From Prosthecochloris sp. (GTDB taxonomy: Bacteria; Bacteroidota; Chlorobiia; Chlorobiales; Chlorobiaceae), in the NCBI GenBank assembly GCA_015482705.2, contig JADMLA020000032.1, positions 1 to 39,658 of the forward strand: a stretch of DNA of 39,658 nt, in the 5' to 3' direction. The notes beneath the pieces were generated by a model that did not search any database, had not been told where the DNA came from, and worked only from the letters and a program-made list of their open reading frames with translations. The position numbers and the translations under genes were made by a program. Shown piece by piece: positions 9,099 to 17,730 of the stretch (position 1 is its first letter; every line of letters begins with the position of its first letter).

Positions 9099-10400
9099 TT
9101 AGAATTTCATTTTCCTCAACGAGCGTAGCTTGTTAAGCACATTCTTGTTGACATTGAGCTCCATATCCTCTTTATCTACCGGGACCTCCCTGAACAGTAG
9201 TCTCAGAAGATCGTCTTTCCTGACATATTTTTCCATCTCCAAGCTGTACAATGCCCTTGGCAGTGTAATGATACGCTGCGCCCTATCCACCGTAACGACG
9301 ATATCGGTACCCATCCGCTTAACATCGACGGTTTCTGCTTCTTTCAGAAACGGGATACGAATGCAGAGCATTTCGAGGTGCTCTTCGGCATGAACACTTT
9401 TTTTGGACTCTATCCAGAAATTTTTGCCTGAATAATACACCTTGTCAGGAGCCTGATCTCCAAAAACCAGCTTACTGACTTCATGCAGTGCATCCGGGCC
9501 GATCGGCTCGGTACGCTGGAGCTGGCATCGAAATACCGGAGTAGGATAGAAAGAATTATCGATTTCCATCAGATATTTGCTATGAAGATCGGCCCAAAAT
9601 TCGAAATACTCTCCGACTGTTTTCGATGTCGGCAAAATCTTGTTGATAACGATTCCATCGATATTGATGCCGTAAAGATGAACGAAGGTATATGCCCTTT
9701 TAGTCTCGAGGATGGAAAGTTTTTCGGGATTCAGAACCAGCCTGAACGTCACTTCAGGACTGAGAATGAATTTGTTGATATCTTCCATTTGCTTCAAGAG
9801 AACATTGACCTCATTGAAAAACTCTTCATCAGGAATCGAGTTCTTGCCCATCGGACGGGCAAGGGATGACATGCTCTTATAAAGCTTGAAAAACTGTTTA
9901 CCCATGTTGCCCCCGATGATAATTTCAGGGTAGGCCAACAGCCTGAGCGTGTTTCCGGTTGGTGAAGTATCCAGTACAACCGCATCCCATCTGCCGGACT
10001 GAGCTTCATCAACCAGTCTTCCCAATGCGAAAATCTCGTCGAGCCCAGGCTGGGTAGTCAATTCGGAAGCCATTCCGCTATCGATACCCTGGTTTTGATA
10101 GGAAGAAGAAACAAACTTCTGAAATCCCGACATGTTTTTCTTCAGTTCATGTATCGTATCGACTTCAAGACCGTAAAGATTGTGCTCGATCTTCTGAGGC
10201 TCGTTCCGGCTTATAGACATGTTGAAGACATCCGAAAGAGAATGCGCCGGGTCGGAAGACATAATGAGCACCCGCTTGTTTTTTCTCGCCAGAGCTACTG
10301 CTGTGGAAGAAGAAATGGTTGTTTTTCCTGTTCCTCCCTTACCCGAATAGATTATCACTCTTGGTTGTGGCCGCCCCTCTTCGAGATCCCTCGACAACAT
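9099..10400 (-). CDS. ArsA/Get3-family ATPase with HSP20-like C-terminal domain
   Basis: A 433-residue single-domain member of the ArsA/Get3 family. The deviant Walker A loop GKGGTGKTT is at 20-28, followed by SSDPAHSLSDVF (A-loop/switch I region) and a VVLDTSPTGNTLRLL switch II region. No cysteine pairs like those of arsenite-transporting ArsA are visible, so an arsenic role is unlikely. The C-terminal part (about 340-410) looks like the small heat-shock-like domain attached to many bacterial and plastid ArsA homologues. In phototrophs these proteins are suspected of acting in membrane-protein targeting or chlorosome-related processes; this is inference from the family. A good ribosome binding site (AGGAGA, 7 bases upstream) supports the ATG. 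It may be followed in the same transcript by nothing obvious before fabI. Confidence 0.88.
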   Translation of the reverse strand: MLSRDLEEGRPQPRVIIYSGKGGTGKTTISSSTAVALARKNKRVLIMSSDPAHSLSDVFNMSISRNEPQKIEHNLYGLEVDTIHELKKNMSGFQKFVSSSYQNQGIDSGMASELTTQPGLDEIFALGRLVDEAQSGRWDAVVLDTSPTGNTLRLLAYPEIIIGGNMGKQFFKLYKSMSSLARPMGKNSIPDEEFFNEVNVLLKQMEDINKFILSPEVTFRLVLNPEKLSILETKRAYTFVHLYGINIDGIVINKILPTSKTVGEYFEFWADLHSKYLMEIDNSFYPTPVFRCQLQRTEPIGPDALHEVSKLVFGDQAPDKVYYSGKNFWIESKKSVHAEEHLEMLCIRIPFLKEAETVDVKRMGTDIVVTVDRAQRIITLPRALYSLEMEKYVRKDDLLRLLFREVPVDKEDMELNVNKNVLNKLRSLRKMKF

Positions 10401-10497
10401 AGATTTTTCTCCTGTTTTTAATCCAAATTTTCCTGCTGCAGTGTACCAGAAAACATGTTCCGCAAGCTTAGAAAATTAAAAGTACCACTTTCAGGCT

Positions 10498-11082
10498 TCA
10501 TATAAAACGTATCTTTTTCTGTAACGCGAGTTCCAGTAGCTTCATATACTCGGCATGCTCAATTTCCACTGCACCAAGGAACTCGAGATGAGGGTTCATG
10601 ATTTGCGCATCGAGCAGTTCGTATCCTTTAACCTCAAGATGCTTCACCAGTATATCGAACGCAACCTTGGAAGCGTTTGAAACGGTGTGAAACATGGATT
10701 CACCGAAAAATGCACCGCCGATAGCAAGACCGTACAAACCACCCGCAAGCTCATCACCACGGTAACACTCGACACTATGGGCAAAACCCTGCTCGTGAAG
10801 TTCGGTGTATGCCGCAATGATCTCGTCGGATATCCATGTCTGGGATTCATCTGCACGCGGAGCGGCACAACTGCTAATGACCTTCCCGAAATCCCGGTTG
10901 AAGTATATTTCGAACGTACCTTTTCTCACCAGGCTTCTGACAACACGGGATGTCTTGTAGTTTTTGAGCGGAACTATTGCTCTGCGATGCGGCTGGCACC
11001 AGTAAACCTTTCCATCATCAGGGTCCGCCATAGGAAAGTAGCCGTGCAGATATGCCCGAAGAACCTCATCAAGCATCAACAT
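10498..11082 (-). CDS. aat: leucyl/phenylalanyl-tRNA--protein transferase
   Basis: A 194-residue aminoacyl transferase that adds Leu or Phe from charged tRNA to proteins with an N-terminal Arg or Lys, marking them for ClpS/ClpAP degradation (N-degron pathway). Family motifs are clear: GYFPM at 14-18, the core GGLYGLAIGGAFFGESMF, SNASKVA and the YELLDAQ segment near the C-terminus. The length is slightly shorter than E. coli Aat (234 residues), the difference being at the ends. The start has AGGGG five bases upstream. It lies 37 bases downstream of the glycosyltransferase gene, so the two are probably co-transcribed. Confidence 0.93.
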   Translation of the reverse strand: MLMLDEVLRAYLHGYFPMADPDDGKVYWCQPHRRAIVPLKNYKTSRVVRSLVRKGTFEIYFNRDFGKVISSCAAPRADESQTWISDEIIAAYTELHEQGFAHSVECYRGDELAGGLYGLAIGGAFFGESMFHTVSNASKVAFDILVKHLEVKGYELLDAQIMNPHLEFLGAVEIEHAEYMKLLELALQKKIRFI

Positions 11083-11119
11083 ATGCCCCTGCCCTTTTCA
11101 TCCTTAACAAACCGGAGCT

Positions 11120-12160
11120 TTAACTATCGGTTCGACAATCGGCCCAGGAAGCCTCGACATAGTCGGCCAGATCATCCCATTGCCCTTTTGTAATCCATTC
11201 AGCAATGTAGTTAACCGTTTTGCTGTAACCCATGGGATCCCTGCTTGGCTTGAGCAGCCAGTCCCGAAGAATGTCTCCGTCGAGAGAATGCATGGTCATA
11301 CCCAAAGAAAGCTCCTCGATCGCCAGAGCGTTCGACTCCTGTTCGATCTGACCATCGAGAGGTCTGACCAGCAGTTTTTTGCCCAGATGCAATGCCTCGC
11401 CAGGCAGTTCGAATCCAGCATTGCAGACAACACCTCTACTTTCCTTTAGATCACGAAGAAACCCTTCACGAGAGTAACCCCTGTAGTGGAGATGACCGTC
11501 ATCATGATCGTCCTTGACTTTCCCGTAGATGAAAAACTCATGGCTGTCAAAAGGAATAAGAAGCTTCGACACATCCTCGACCTCTTCAAAAGGCAGATAA
11601 ACAAGTACCTTGTTCTCTTTAGCCTCGAGGTCTTCTGCGTCATACAGACTTTGAGGAATTACAGGAGGAAATATAGGTTCGTTGAAGTGGTGCCAGTGAA
11701 GGCCTGCGTTGTACTGTGCCGGTGCAAAGTTCAGCAATGTATAGCGTTCAAAGATACTTCCCTTGGCCATAGGAACGTCATAACGAAAGGCATACTGGTG
11801 ACCGAACCCTATCGAGGGTATGTTTTTCACTCTTGCGGCCATAGAGGTAACCGGTTCAAAATCGGTAACGATAAGATCGATCCCGTTGACATCCAGCATG
11901 AACACATCGGTCATCAGTCTGCCAAGGTCGAGTTGGAACATCGTCTCCATATAGTTCATCCTTCCACGGTAAGTCACCAAGGTCAAACCCTTCAAAACCC
12001 TGTAAGGAGCAAAAACATCAATTTCTTTCAGTTCTTCCTCTTTTCTTCCACTGATTATCACTTCCACCTCATGGCCGAAGTCACGCAAAGTGGTTACCAG
12101 TTCCCTGCTCCGGCTGATATGACCGTTTCCCGTACCCTGAACGCCAAAAAGGATTTTCAT
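11120..12160 (-). CDS. MJ1255/VC2487-type glycosyltransferase
   Basis: A 346-residue protein starting MKILFGVQGTGNGHISRSREL. The N-terminal GxGNGHxxRS pattern is the hallmark of the MJ1255/VC2487 family of GT-B-like glycosyltransferases related to MurG. In the second half, GVVCNAGFELPGEALHLGKKLLVRP matches the donor-sugar binding region, and an EQESNALAIEELSLG segment follows, as in MurG and UDP-glycosyltransferases. The acceptor is unknown. The open frame begins six codons earlier, but GGAAAGA about ten bases upstream supports the ATG at 12160. It is probably in one transcript with aat. Confidence 0.82.
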   Translation of the reverse strand: MKILFGVQGTGNGHISRSRELVTTLRDFGHEVEVIISGRKEEELKEIDVFAPYRVLKGLTLVTYRGRMNYMETMFQLDLGRLMTDVFMLDVNGIDLIVTDFEPVTSMAARVKNIPSIGFGHQYAFRYDVPMAKGSIFERYTLLNFAPAQYNAGLHWHHFNEPIFPPVIPQSLYDAEDLEAKENKVLVYLPFEEVEDVSKLLIPFDSHEFFIYGKVKDDHDDGHLHYRGYSREGFLRDLKESRGVVCNAGFELPGEALHLGKKLLVRPLDGQIEQESNALAIEELSLGMTMHSLDGDILRDWLLKPSRDPMGYSKTVNYIAEWITKGQWDDLADYVEASWADCRTDS

Positions 12161-12279
12161 GCTGTAAAATCTTTCCACACTGAGCGATCGCTCATGATTG
12201 ACTGATTATTTTTTATACCCGCTCTCCAAGACAGCCATCCTCATTTCAACCTCCAGCCTTTTCCGGCTGCTGTATACAC

Positions 12280-14493
12280 CTATTGTTCTACGGTAAGATT
12301 GGCATACTGTACCATCAATGTTTTCTCACCGACGTTCCTGAACTTGATCTTCGCTTTCTGACGCTCTCCCGCCCCCTGAACCGATAACACTATACCTGGC
12401 CCGAACATGGCATGATGCACTCTCATTCCTGATTTCAAGCCCGAAGATCGCTCACCCGTGCGGCTGTTTCCACCGCTTTTCGAAACAGAAGAGGGAACCG
12501 GTGCTCTTCCGTTATATCGTTCGACGTTTTGTTTTTTTTCCGAAACAGCACCGTCACGTTGTTTTTTCCCGCTTTCGGTAACCAGGATACTGCTGTCAAC
12601 TTCATCGATGAACATGGACTTCAAACATGTCTGCGGTTGCCCGTAGTAATAACGGCTCTTGGCCCAGGAGAGAAAAACCTTTTGTTGCGCCCTTGTCACT
12701 GCAACGTAGAACAACCGTCTTTCCTCTTCAAGTTCATCCGCCTCGTAATAGTTGAGAGGAAACAATCTCTCCTCGAGACCGGTAATAAAGACCACGGGAA
12801 ACTCGAGACCCTTTGCGGCATGAACTGTCATCAGGGAAACATAATTGTCATCTTCCTGGACATCTTCGTAATCGGTCGCCAAAGATATACCGTTCAAAAA
12901 ATCGTTCAGACCGTTAGTGCCTTCATTATGATCTGAAAAATCCCTTGCCATCGAAAGCAGTTCCTGGAGATTTTCATAGCGTGCCATCGATTCCGGGGTA
13001 TTCTCAGCCTGAAGCAACGAGGTGATACCTGTCGATTCATAGAGAGTGGAAAGCACGTCATAAACCGAACCTTCTTTCGCGATATCTTTCAACTGCTCGA
13101 TAACGGCAATGAAACCCTGAAGAGCATTACGCAGCCTTGCAGGAAAATCGGCTTCCTCCGCCTTCAGAATAGCCTCATACAAGGAACTATTGTTCAAGAG
13201 CGCATAGTCACGAAGCTTCCCGATACTTACTTCACCGATTTTCCGGGGTGGAAAATTGATAACACGCAGTAAAGATTCGGTATCCTGATCATTGCGGATA
13301 AATCGAAGATATGCGACAGCATCCTTGATCTCCTTACGCTTATAAAACGAGACACTCCCGAAAATCCTGTAAGGAATCCGGTCCATTCGAAAGATGTCCT
13401 CCAGAACCCTCGATTGTGCGTTAGTACGGTAAAAAACCGCAAAATCCTTGTAGTCACAACCTTTTGTCAGTTTCCAGGTACGGATATACTCCCCAACCTT
13501 TTCAGCTTCCCTTTTTTCATTGAACGACTCGAGAAGCGTCAAAGGCTCGCCACTGCTCTGCCGGGAAACAAGCTCCTTTTCGATCTGCCTCCTGTTACGT
13601 TTGATAACCCCGTTTGCTGCCTGGAGAATTGTCTGCGTACTGCGATAGTTTTCAACCAACTTGAAAACCGAAGCCTCAGGGTAATCATCCTGGAAATTCA
13701 GGATATTGGTGATATCCGCGCCCCGCCACGAGTAAATTGATTGTGCATCATCTCCTACCACGAAAATGTTTCGGTGTTTTGCGGCAAGGGACTTTGCAAC
13801 GAGGTACTGAGCCTTGTTCGTATCCTGGTACTCGTCGATCAGAATGTATCGGAAATAGTGCTGGAGCTGTTCGAGCACAGCCGGCTGTGCCTGAAAAAGT
13901 TCAAGAGGCTTGATGAGCAGGTCGTCAAAATCAAGCGCATTGTTCTCCCGAAGCTTACGGGCATACACCTCATAAATCTGCGCCGCTTTCTGGCCATTGT
14001 AGTCAGAAGCCTCTGCCTGAAACTGATCCGGTAAAATAAAACTGTTTTTTGCCCTGCTTATGATTCCCTGTACGGTATTGACAGGCACGGCATCGACAGG
14101 AATATTCAGCTCTTTCATCACCTGCCGGATCAAGCTCTTACTGTCGTCCGAATCATAAATCGAAAAGTTGCCGTCATAGCCTATGAGATGGATGTAGTTT
14201 CGAAGCAGACGGGCGAATATCGAGTGGAACGTTCCAATCCAGAGTCCGCTTGAACTCCCGCTGTGCAGCAGTTCATCAACTCTCTGACGCATTTCGTTGG
14301 CAGCCTTGTTCGTAAAGGTCAGTGCGAGAATCTGGTGAGGGGCAACGTTTTCCTCGCCGATCAGATAGGCTATTCTGTAGGTAATGACCCTTGTTTTACC
14401 TGAACCGGCACCGGCAAGCACCATAACCGGTCCTTCGGTAGTCTGAACAGCCTGGCGCTGTACATCATTGAGTTGTTGAAGAAAATCAATCAA
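12280..14493 (-). CDS. uvrD: UvrD/PcrA-type superfamily I DNA helicase
   Basis: A 737-residue 3'-5' DNA helicase for repair and replication-fork clearance. Motifs in order: Q-motif region LNDVQRQAV (8-16), Walker A AGAGSGKT (27-34), LTFTNKAANEM (Ia), LIDEYQDTN (II), GDDAQSIYSWRGA (III), LVENYRS (IV), TVHAAKGLEF (V) and VAVTRAQ (VI). The C-terminal 50 residues contain the Tudor-like MRVHHAMFGPGIVLS module that binds RNA polymerase in PcrA/UvrD. The first codon is TTG (plus-strand CAA at 14491-14493), chosen because IDFLQQLN matches the family start; no Shine-Dalgarno sequence is seen. PcrA would be an equally valid name. Confidence 0.93.
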   Translation of the reverse strand: MIDFLQQLNDVQRQAVQTTEGPVMVLAGAGSGKTRVITYRIAYLIGEENVAPHQILALTFTNKAANEMRQRVDELLHSGSSSGLWIGTFHSIFARLLRNYIHLIGYDGNFSIYDSDDSKSLIRQVMKELNIPVDAVPVNTVQGIISRAKNSFILPDQFQAEASDYNGQKAAQIYEVYARKLRENNALDFDDLLIKPLELFQAQPAVLEQLQHYFRYILIDEYQDTNKAQYLVAKSLAAKHRNIFVVGDDAQSIYSWRGADITNILNFQDDYPEASVFKLVENYRSTQTILQAANGVIKRNRRQIEKELVSRQSSGEPLTLLESFNEKREAEKVGEYIRTWKLTKGCDYKDFAVFYRTNAQSRVLEDIFRMDRIPYRIFGSVSFYKRKEIKDAVAYLRFIRNDQDTESLLRVINFPPRKIGEVSIGKLRDYALLNNSSLYEAILKAEEADFPARLRNALQGFIAVIEQLKDIAKEGSVYDVLSTLYESTGITSLLQAENTPESMARYENLQELLSMARDFSDHNEGTNGLNDFLNGISLATDYEDVQEDDNYVSLMTVHAAKGLEFPVVFITGLEERLFPLNYYEADELEEERRLFYVAVTRAQQKVFLSWAKSRYYYGQPQTCLKSMFIDEVDSSILVTESGKKQRDGAVSEKKQNVERYNGRAPVPSSVSKSGGNSRTGERSSGLKSGMRVHHAMFGPGIVLSVQGAGERQKAKIKFRNVGEKTLMVQYANLTVEQ

Positions 14494-14525
14494 AACGAGT
14501 ATCGAAAAAAAGTTAGTCCATAAAA

Positions 14526-14539
14526 GGCTCGATCGAGCC
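14526..14539. promoter_or_regulatory. perfect 14-bp palindrome upstream of the helicase gene
   Basis: GGCTCGATCGAGCC lies 32 bases upstream of the TTG start of uvrD and just downstream of AT-rich sequence that could hold its promoter. It could be an operator, for example for a damage-response repressor, or a small hairpin in the leader. No repressor can be named from this sequence. Confidence 0.25.
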
Positions 14540-14562
14540 GTATCATTTTATCGCGGTTAAAA

Positions 14563-14599
14563 TAAAAAAAAAGACCGTCTTCCACTGAAAAGAGACGGT
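14563..14599 (-). terminator. intrinsic terminator of a short leftward transcript
   Basis: Leftward, ACCGTCT and AGACGGT pair (7 bp, 12-base loop) and are followed by nine T. It lies 350 bases beyond the phhB stop codon and directly after the micro-ORF region 14687-14792, so some transcript must end here. Confidence 0.8.
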
Positions 14600-14723
14600 T
14601 TGTTTCTCAAAGTAAATGTTCAATCAGGCGTAGTCACATCCACAGGAAAACAAAAAAACAGGAATCATCCTGGAAAAAGCGACTTTCTATTCTGAAAACA
14701 ACTCGCTCCAATAGCGTGAGTAG

Positions 14724-14792
14724 TCACAGGCGCACATTTTCTGAATCTATCATTTTTGAAGTATCATCGAGGAAACTTTTACTATCACTCAT
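14724..14792 (-). CDS. possible micro-protein, frame broken at an A run
   Basis: A 22-codon frame beginning MSDSKSFLDDTSKMID, with a strong ribosome binding site (GGAAAGGGA, six bases before the ATG). It ends at a TGA at 14724. If one A is removed from the AAAA run near 14738, the frame continues to 14687 and gives a 34-residue product ending CACDYSRYWSELFSE, which looks much more like real protein than the in-frame end. It may therefore be a small Cys-x-Cys-containing protein with an indel, a programmed frameshift or a sequencing error. A further short frame, MIPVFLFSCGCDYA, with a second C-x-C-D-Y, follows before the terminator at 14563-14599. Function unknown. Confidence 0.3.
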   Translation of the reverse strand: MSDSKSFLDDTSKMIDSENVRL

Positions 14793-14823
14793 CGTATATC
14801 CCTTTCCATAACCCCTTTATTTC

Positions 14824-14967
14824 TTATCGTACCGTTTTTTTTCGGCAATCGGGCATAGCACGAAAGAGAATACCGTCATCATGGCTGATCCGTGAGTTTT
14901 GCAACGCCTCCTGATCACTTCGTTTATCGGGTGCATCCAGGTATTCATATTGATTTTCAGCCCTCAT
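14824..14967 (-). CDS. possible small protein overlapping the end of phhB
   Basis: A 47-codon frame starting MRAENQYEYLDAPDKRSD whose ATG overlaps the last 11 bases of phhB (ATGAGGGCTGA). That arrangement would allow translational coupling. The product is hydrophilic with no recognisable domain. There is no independent Shine-Dalgarno sequence. It could equally be a chance frame. Confidence 0.22.
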   Translation of the reverse strand: MRAENQYEYLDAPDKRSDQEALQNSRISHDDGILFRAMPDCRKKTVR

Positions 14968-15253
14968 AGAGCTTCGATGTTTTCTGAGCCATTTCGAAAT
15001 CCTTTTCACTCAGTCCGCCGAGCGAATGGCTCCACCAGGAAACCGTCACCTTCCCCCACTCGGTCAACACGGCAGGATGATGATCTGCTTTCTCAGCAAT
15101 CATCCCCACTTTTACGCTGAACGCCACAGCCCCGGTAAAGTCATCGAATACAAATCCCCTGACAAGACGTTTTTCCCCATCCATGACAACAACATCCCAT
15201 CCGGTGAGCTCCCGGGACCTCTTCTCGATACCATCGTCGCTAAGCTTTTCCAT
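14957..15253 (-). CDS. phhB: pterin-4a-carbinolamine dehydratase
   Basis: A 98-residue PCD/DCoH-family protein that dehydrates 4a-hydroxytetrahydropterin, recycling pterin cofactors; related plant and bacterial forms also serve molybdopterin enzymes. The active-site signature EKADHHP gives H58, H59 and P60, and H76 in WWSHSLGGLSEKDFEMA completes the triad known from DCoH (H61, H62, H79). The length is typical. No phenylalanine hydroxylase gene is in the window, so the pterin-dependent partner is unknown. The 292-base region on its right is shared with the divergent glycosidase gene and must hold both promoters. Confidence 0.9.
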   Translation of the reverse strand: MEKLSDDGIEKRSRELTGWDVVVMDGEKRLVRGFVFDDFTGAVAFSVKVGMIAEKADHHPAVLTEWGKVTVSWWSHSLGGLSEKDFEMAQKTSKLYEG

Positions 15254-15545
15254 AGAGATATCCTGTTTGTGTTCAAGACGCTGTAGGCATACTCTGTATT
15301 AAAACAACGCTTTTCTTTTATCCAATCCCGACGTACTTTGCAACGACACAATCATTTTACATTTCATCCATAGGTATTCAGCACTATATTGAAACGCCTC
15401 CAGCATTTTGTGACGCATCCTGATTTCATCCAAACCACTTGCGGCAATGTACGGCAGACATTCATTTCAACCCTGTTTTCGGCTGCACTACCATCGAGTA
15501 CAGTGATCAACGGCGATTTTTCAGTTCAATAACCTTATAGATTCC

Positions 15546-16988
15546 ATGTTCCCTTTAGTCTACGAAATAAATACAAGGGTCTGGCTCCGAAAACTTTCTG
15601 ACAAGTATCAGAGACCAGTCACACTCGGCACCGTCCCGGAAAAAGAGTTTGACTTTTTCTCATCCTGCGACTTCGACGTCATCTGGCTTATGGGTATATG
15701 GAAACCAAGTCTTTACAGCCAGGCAATTGCCCGCTCTCATCGGAGTCTCCGAATGGCTTTTCTCAAACAGTTGGAAAACCTTGTCCCGGAAGATATCGGA
15801 GCATCTCCTTACGCCGTTACGGAATACCGTATCAATCCCTGCCTTGGTGATGAAAAGGAACTCGATATATTTCGCCAAAGACTCAGTGTCCTGGGCATAA
15901 AACTCATGCTTGATTTCGTACCCAACCACCTGGCGCTCGACAATACATGGCTTCCCGAACACCCCGAGTATTTTGTCACCGTATCGAACGAAGAGCAGTA
16001 CCTCGACCCACATTCATGCTTTGAATACAAGCGAGATCATTACCTTGCCCACGGCAAAGACCCTTACTTTCCCTCATGGACGGATACCTTGCAGCTGAAC
16101 TACGCCAATCCGAAAACCCATGCCCTCATGATGGAGAACCTGCTTACCGTCAGCGAAAAATGCGATGCTGTCCGTTGCGATGTAGCCATGCTGATCCTCA
16201 AATCGGTATTCGACACAACGTGGGCCCCACTCGCCGGTCCCATGCCGAACGAGTTTTGGCCAAAAGCTATAAAGGCTGTAAAATCCCGGAAACCGGACTT
16301 TCTTTTCCTTGCGGAATCCTACTGGAACAAAGAGTGGGAACTCCAGCAAATGGGCTTCGACTACACCTATGACAAGCCGTTTTACGACCATATAACCTCT
16401 CATCCTATCGATATTACCAGGCTGAGGGAGCACTTGAAAGCCGAATGGGATTACCGGTCGAAACTCTGCCTGTTCCTTGAAAACCACGATGAACCGAGAG
16501 CCGCAAAAAAGCTGGGGCCAAACCACCTTGTAGCAGCGTTGATCCTGGTCACTTCACCGGGAATGCACCTCATTCACCAGGGGCAAATGGAAGGGTTCAG
16601 ACAGCAGCTTCCCGTACAGTTACTTCGTCAGGCAGACGAATCGTCCAGCGATGAACTGTATGATTTTTACCGGAAACTGTTCAAGCTCACCAATACCGCG
16701 ATTTTTACAAAAGGAAAAATCGAAATGCTGAACCTCAATGTTCATGATACATCCGGCTGCATAGGCTACCGGCGCTACGACAACGGAGAATCGGCATTCG
16801 TCATTGCCAATTTCAGTTCAACCGGTGTTGAGATCGATGTCGATCATAAACAGCTTGAAACGCTAGACAAAAAAGAGCATTCGATCTTCAGCACAAAACA
16901 GAACCTTGTTGCTGCATCTCAGCGAAAAACAGGTATAGTAATCAAACTTTCACAACACGAAGGGGTGGTCATTAATTGTAAGGATTGA
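15546..16988 (+). CDS. alpha-amylase family (GH13) glycosidase
   Basis: A 480-residue cytoplasmic GH13 enzyme (no signal peptide). All four conserved regions are present: region I DFVPNH (123-128), region II DAVRCDVAM with R210 and nucleophile D212, region III FLAESYW with acid E257, and region IV FLENHDEP with H314 and D315. A short C-terminal beta domain follows from about residue 400. It should hydrolyse or transfer alpha-glucosyl bonds, probably in glycogen or maltodextrin turnover, but the specificity cannot be read. Start ATG 15546 has no strong ribosome binding site. It is followed by the SRPBCC genes on the same strand after 125 bases. Confidence 0.88.
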   Translation: MFPLVYEINTRVWLRKLSDKYQRPVTLGTVPEKEFDFFSSCDFDVIWLMGIWKPSLYSQAIARSHRSLRMAFLKQLENLVPEDIGASPYAVTEYRINPCLGDEKELDIFRQRLSVLGIKLMLDFVPNHLALDNTWLPEHPEYFVTVSNEEQYLDPHSCFEYKRDHYLAHGKDPYFPSWTDTLQLNYANPKTHALMMENLLTVSEKCDAVRCDVAMLILKSVFDTTWAPLAGPMPNEFWPKAIKAVKSRKPDFLFLAESYWNKEWELQQMGFDYTYDKPFYDHITSHPIDITRLREHLKAEWDYRSKLCLFLENHDEPRAAKKLGPNHLVAALILVTSPGMHLIHQGQMEGFRQQLPVQLLRQADESSSDELYDFYRKLFKLTNTAIFTKGKIEMLNLNVHDTSGCIGYRRYDNGESAFVIANFSSTGVEIDVDHKQLETLDKKEHSIFSTKQNLVAASQRKTGIVIKLSQHEGVVINCKD

Positions 16989-17113
16989 GCAGATTTGGCA
17001 TCATTACGACATTGCACAGTTTAAATCATGAATGTAAATTGTTGTTTGAGCCTTCTAATTTTTGTAAATCGATACCCCCACACCCTGTCGAACCATTACA
17101 GAGCGTCTGCGGC

Positions 17114-17632
17114 ATGCAAGAACATAACCGACTGTTGAGCGGCGATATCCTTATCGATCTGTCCTATCACCAAGATGATATCGTGGGAGTATCCGGAAGG
17201 ATATTTATCAAGGCCTCACCTGAAAAAGTCTGGAAAGCCCTGACAGATTACGACAACCTCAGCAACACCCTTCCTAAAGTTGTCGCAAGCCGTCTGATCG
17301 AAAAAAAAAATGGAGCGATCATACTCGAACAGACAGGTAAAACCGGGATCCTGATTTTTGAAAAAACAGTCAACTTCCGGCTGAAAATTTACGAAGAATA
17401 TCTTCATCGGGTATCGTTTGAACAGGTCAGTGGTGATTTCCACGTATATCACGGAGAATGGTTGTTGGAAACACACCGTGACTGTGAAGGCACTTTCCTA
17501 CACTACAGAGCGAAAATCAAACCGTTGTTTTTTGCACCACCTATATTGGTAAGTTTCGTTCAGCGGCAGGACCTCCCGGGAATTCTTTCAGCTCATAAAA
17601 AACGTGCCGAAACCAGCACGTTTCGCCACTGA
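17114..17632 (+). CDS. SRPBCC (START-like) family protein, paralogue 1
   Basis: A 172-residue protein starting at ATG 17114 (MQEHNRLLSGDILIDL). The open frame runs back to 16985, but the extra 43 residues are unlike its paralogues. The helix-grip signature is clear: a strand SGRIFIKASPEKVWKAL, then TDYDNLSNTLPKV, the GILIFEKTV strands and a long C-terminal helix. SRPBCC proteins bind hydrophobic ligands such as lipids, quinones or pigments; the DYDN-x-PKV version resembles polyketide-cyclase/Coq10-like members of phototrophs. No signal peptide. It is the first of three tandem paralogues. A hairpin at 17600-17623 lies in its last codons. Confidence 0.8.
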   Translation: MQEHNRLLSGDILIDLSYHQDDIVGVSGRIFIKASPEKVWKALTDYDNLSNTLPKVVASRLIEKKNGAIILEQTGKTGILIFEKTVNFRLKIYEEYLHRVSFEQVSGDFHVYHGEWLLETHRDCEGTFLHYRAKIKPLFFAPPILVSFVQRQDLPGILSAHKKRAETSTFRH

Positions 17633-17730
17633 GAAAAGCTTGAACTGATCACCTGGTATTTCAAGAACCCTTCAAACGCTTTTTCATATTCGACTTGCAC
17701 GAAAGAGGGAAATACAAACAACCGTATTCT

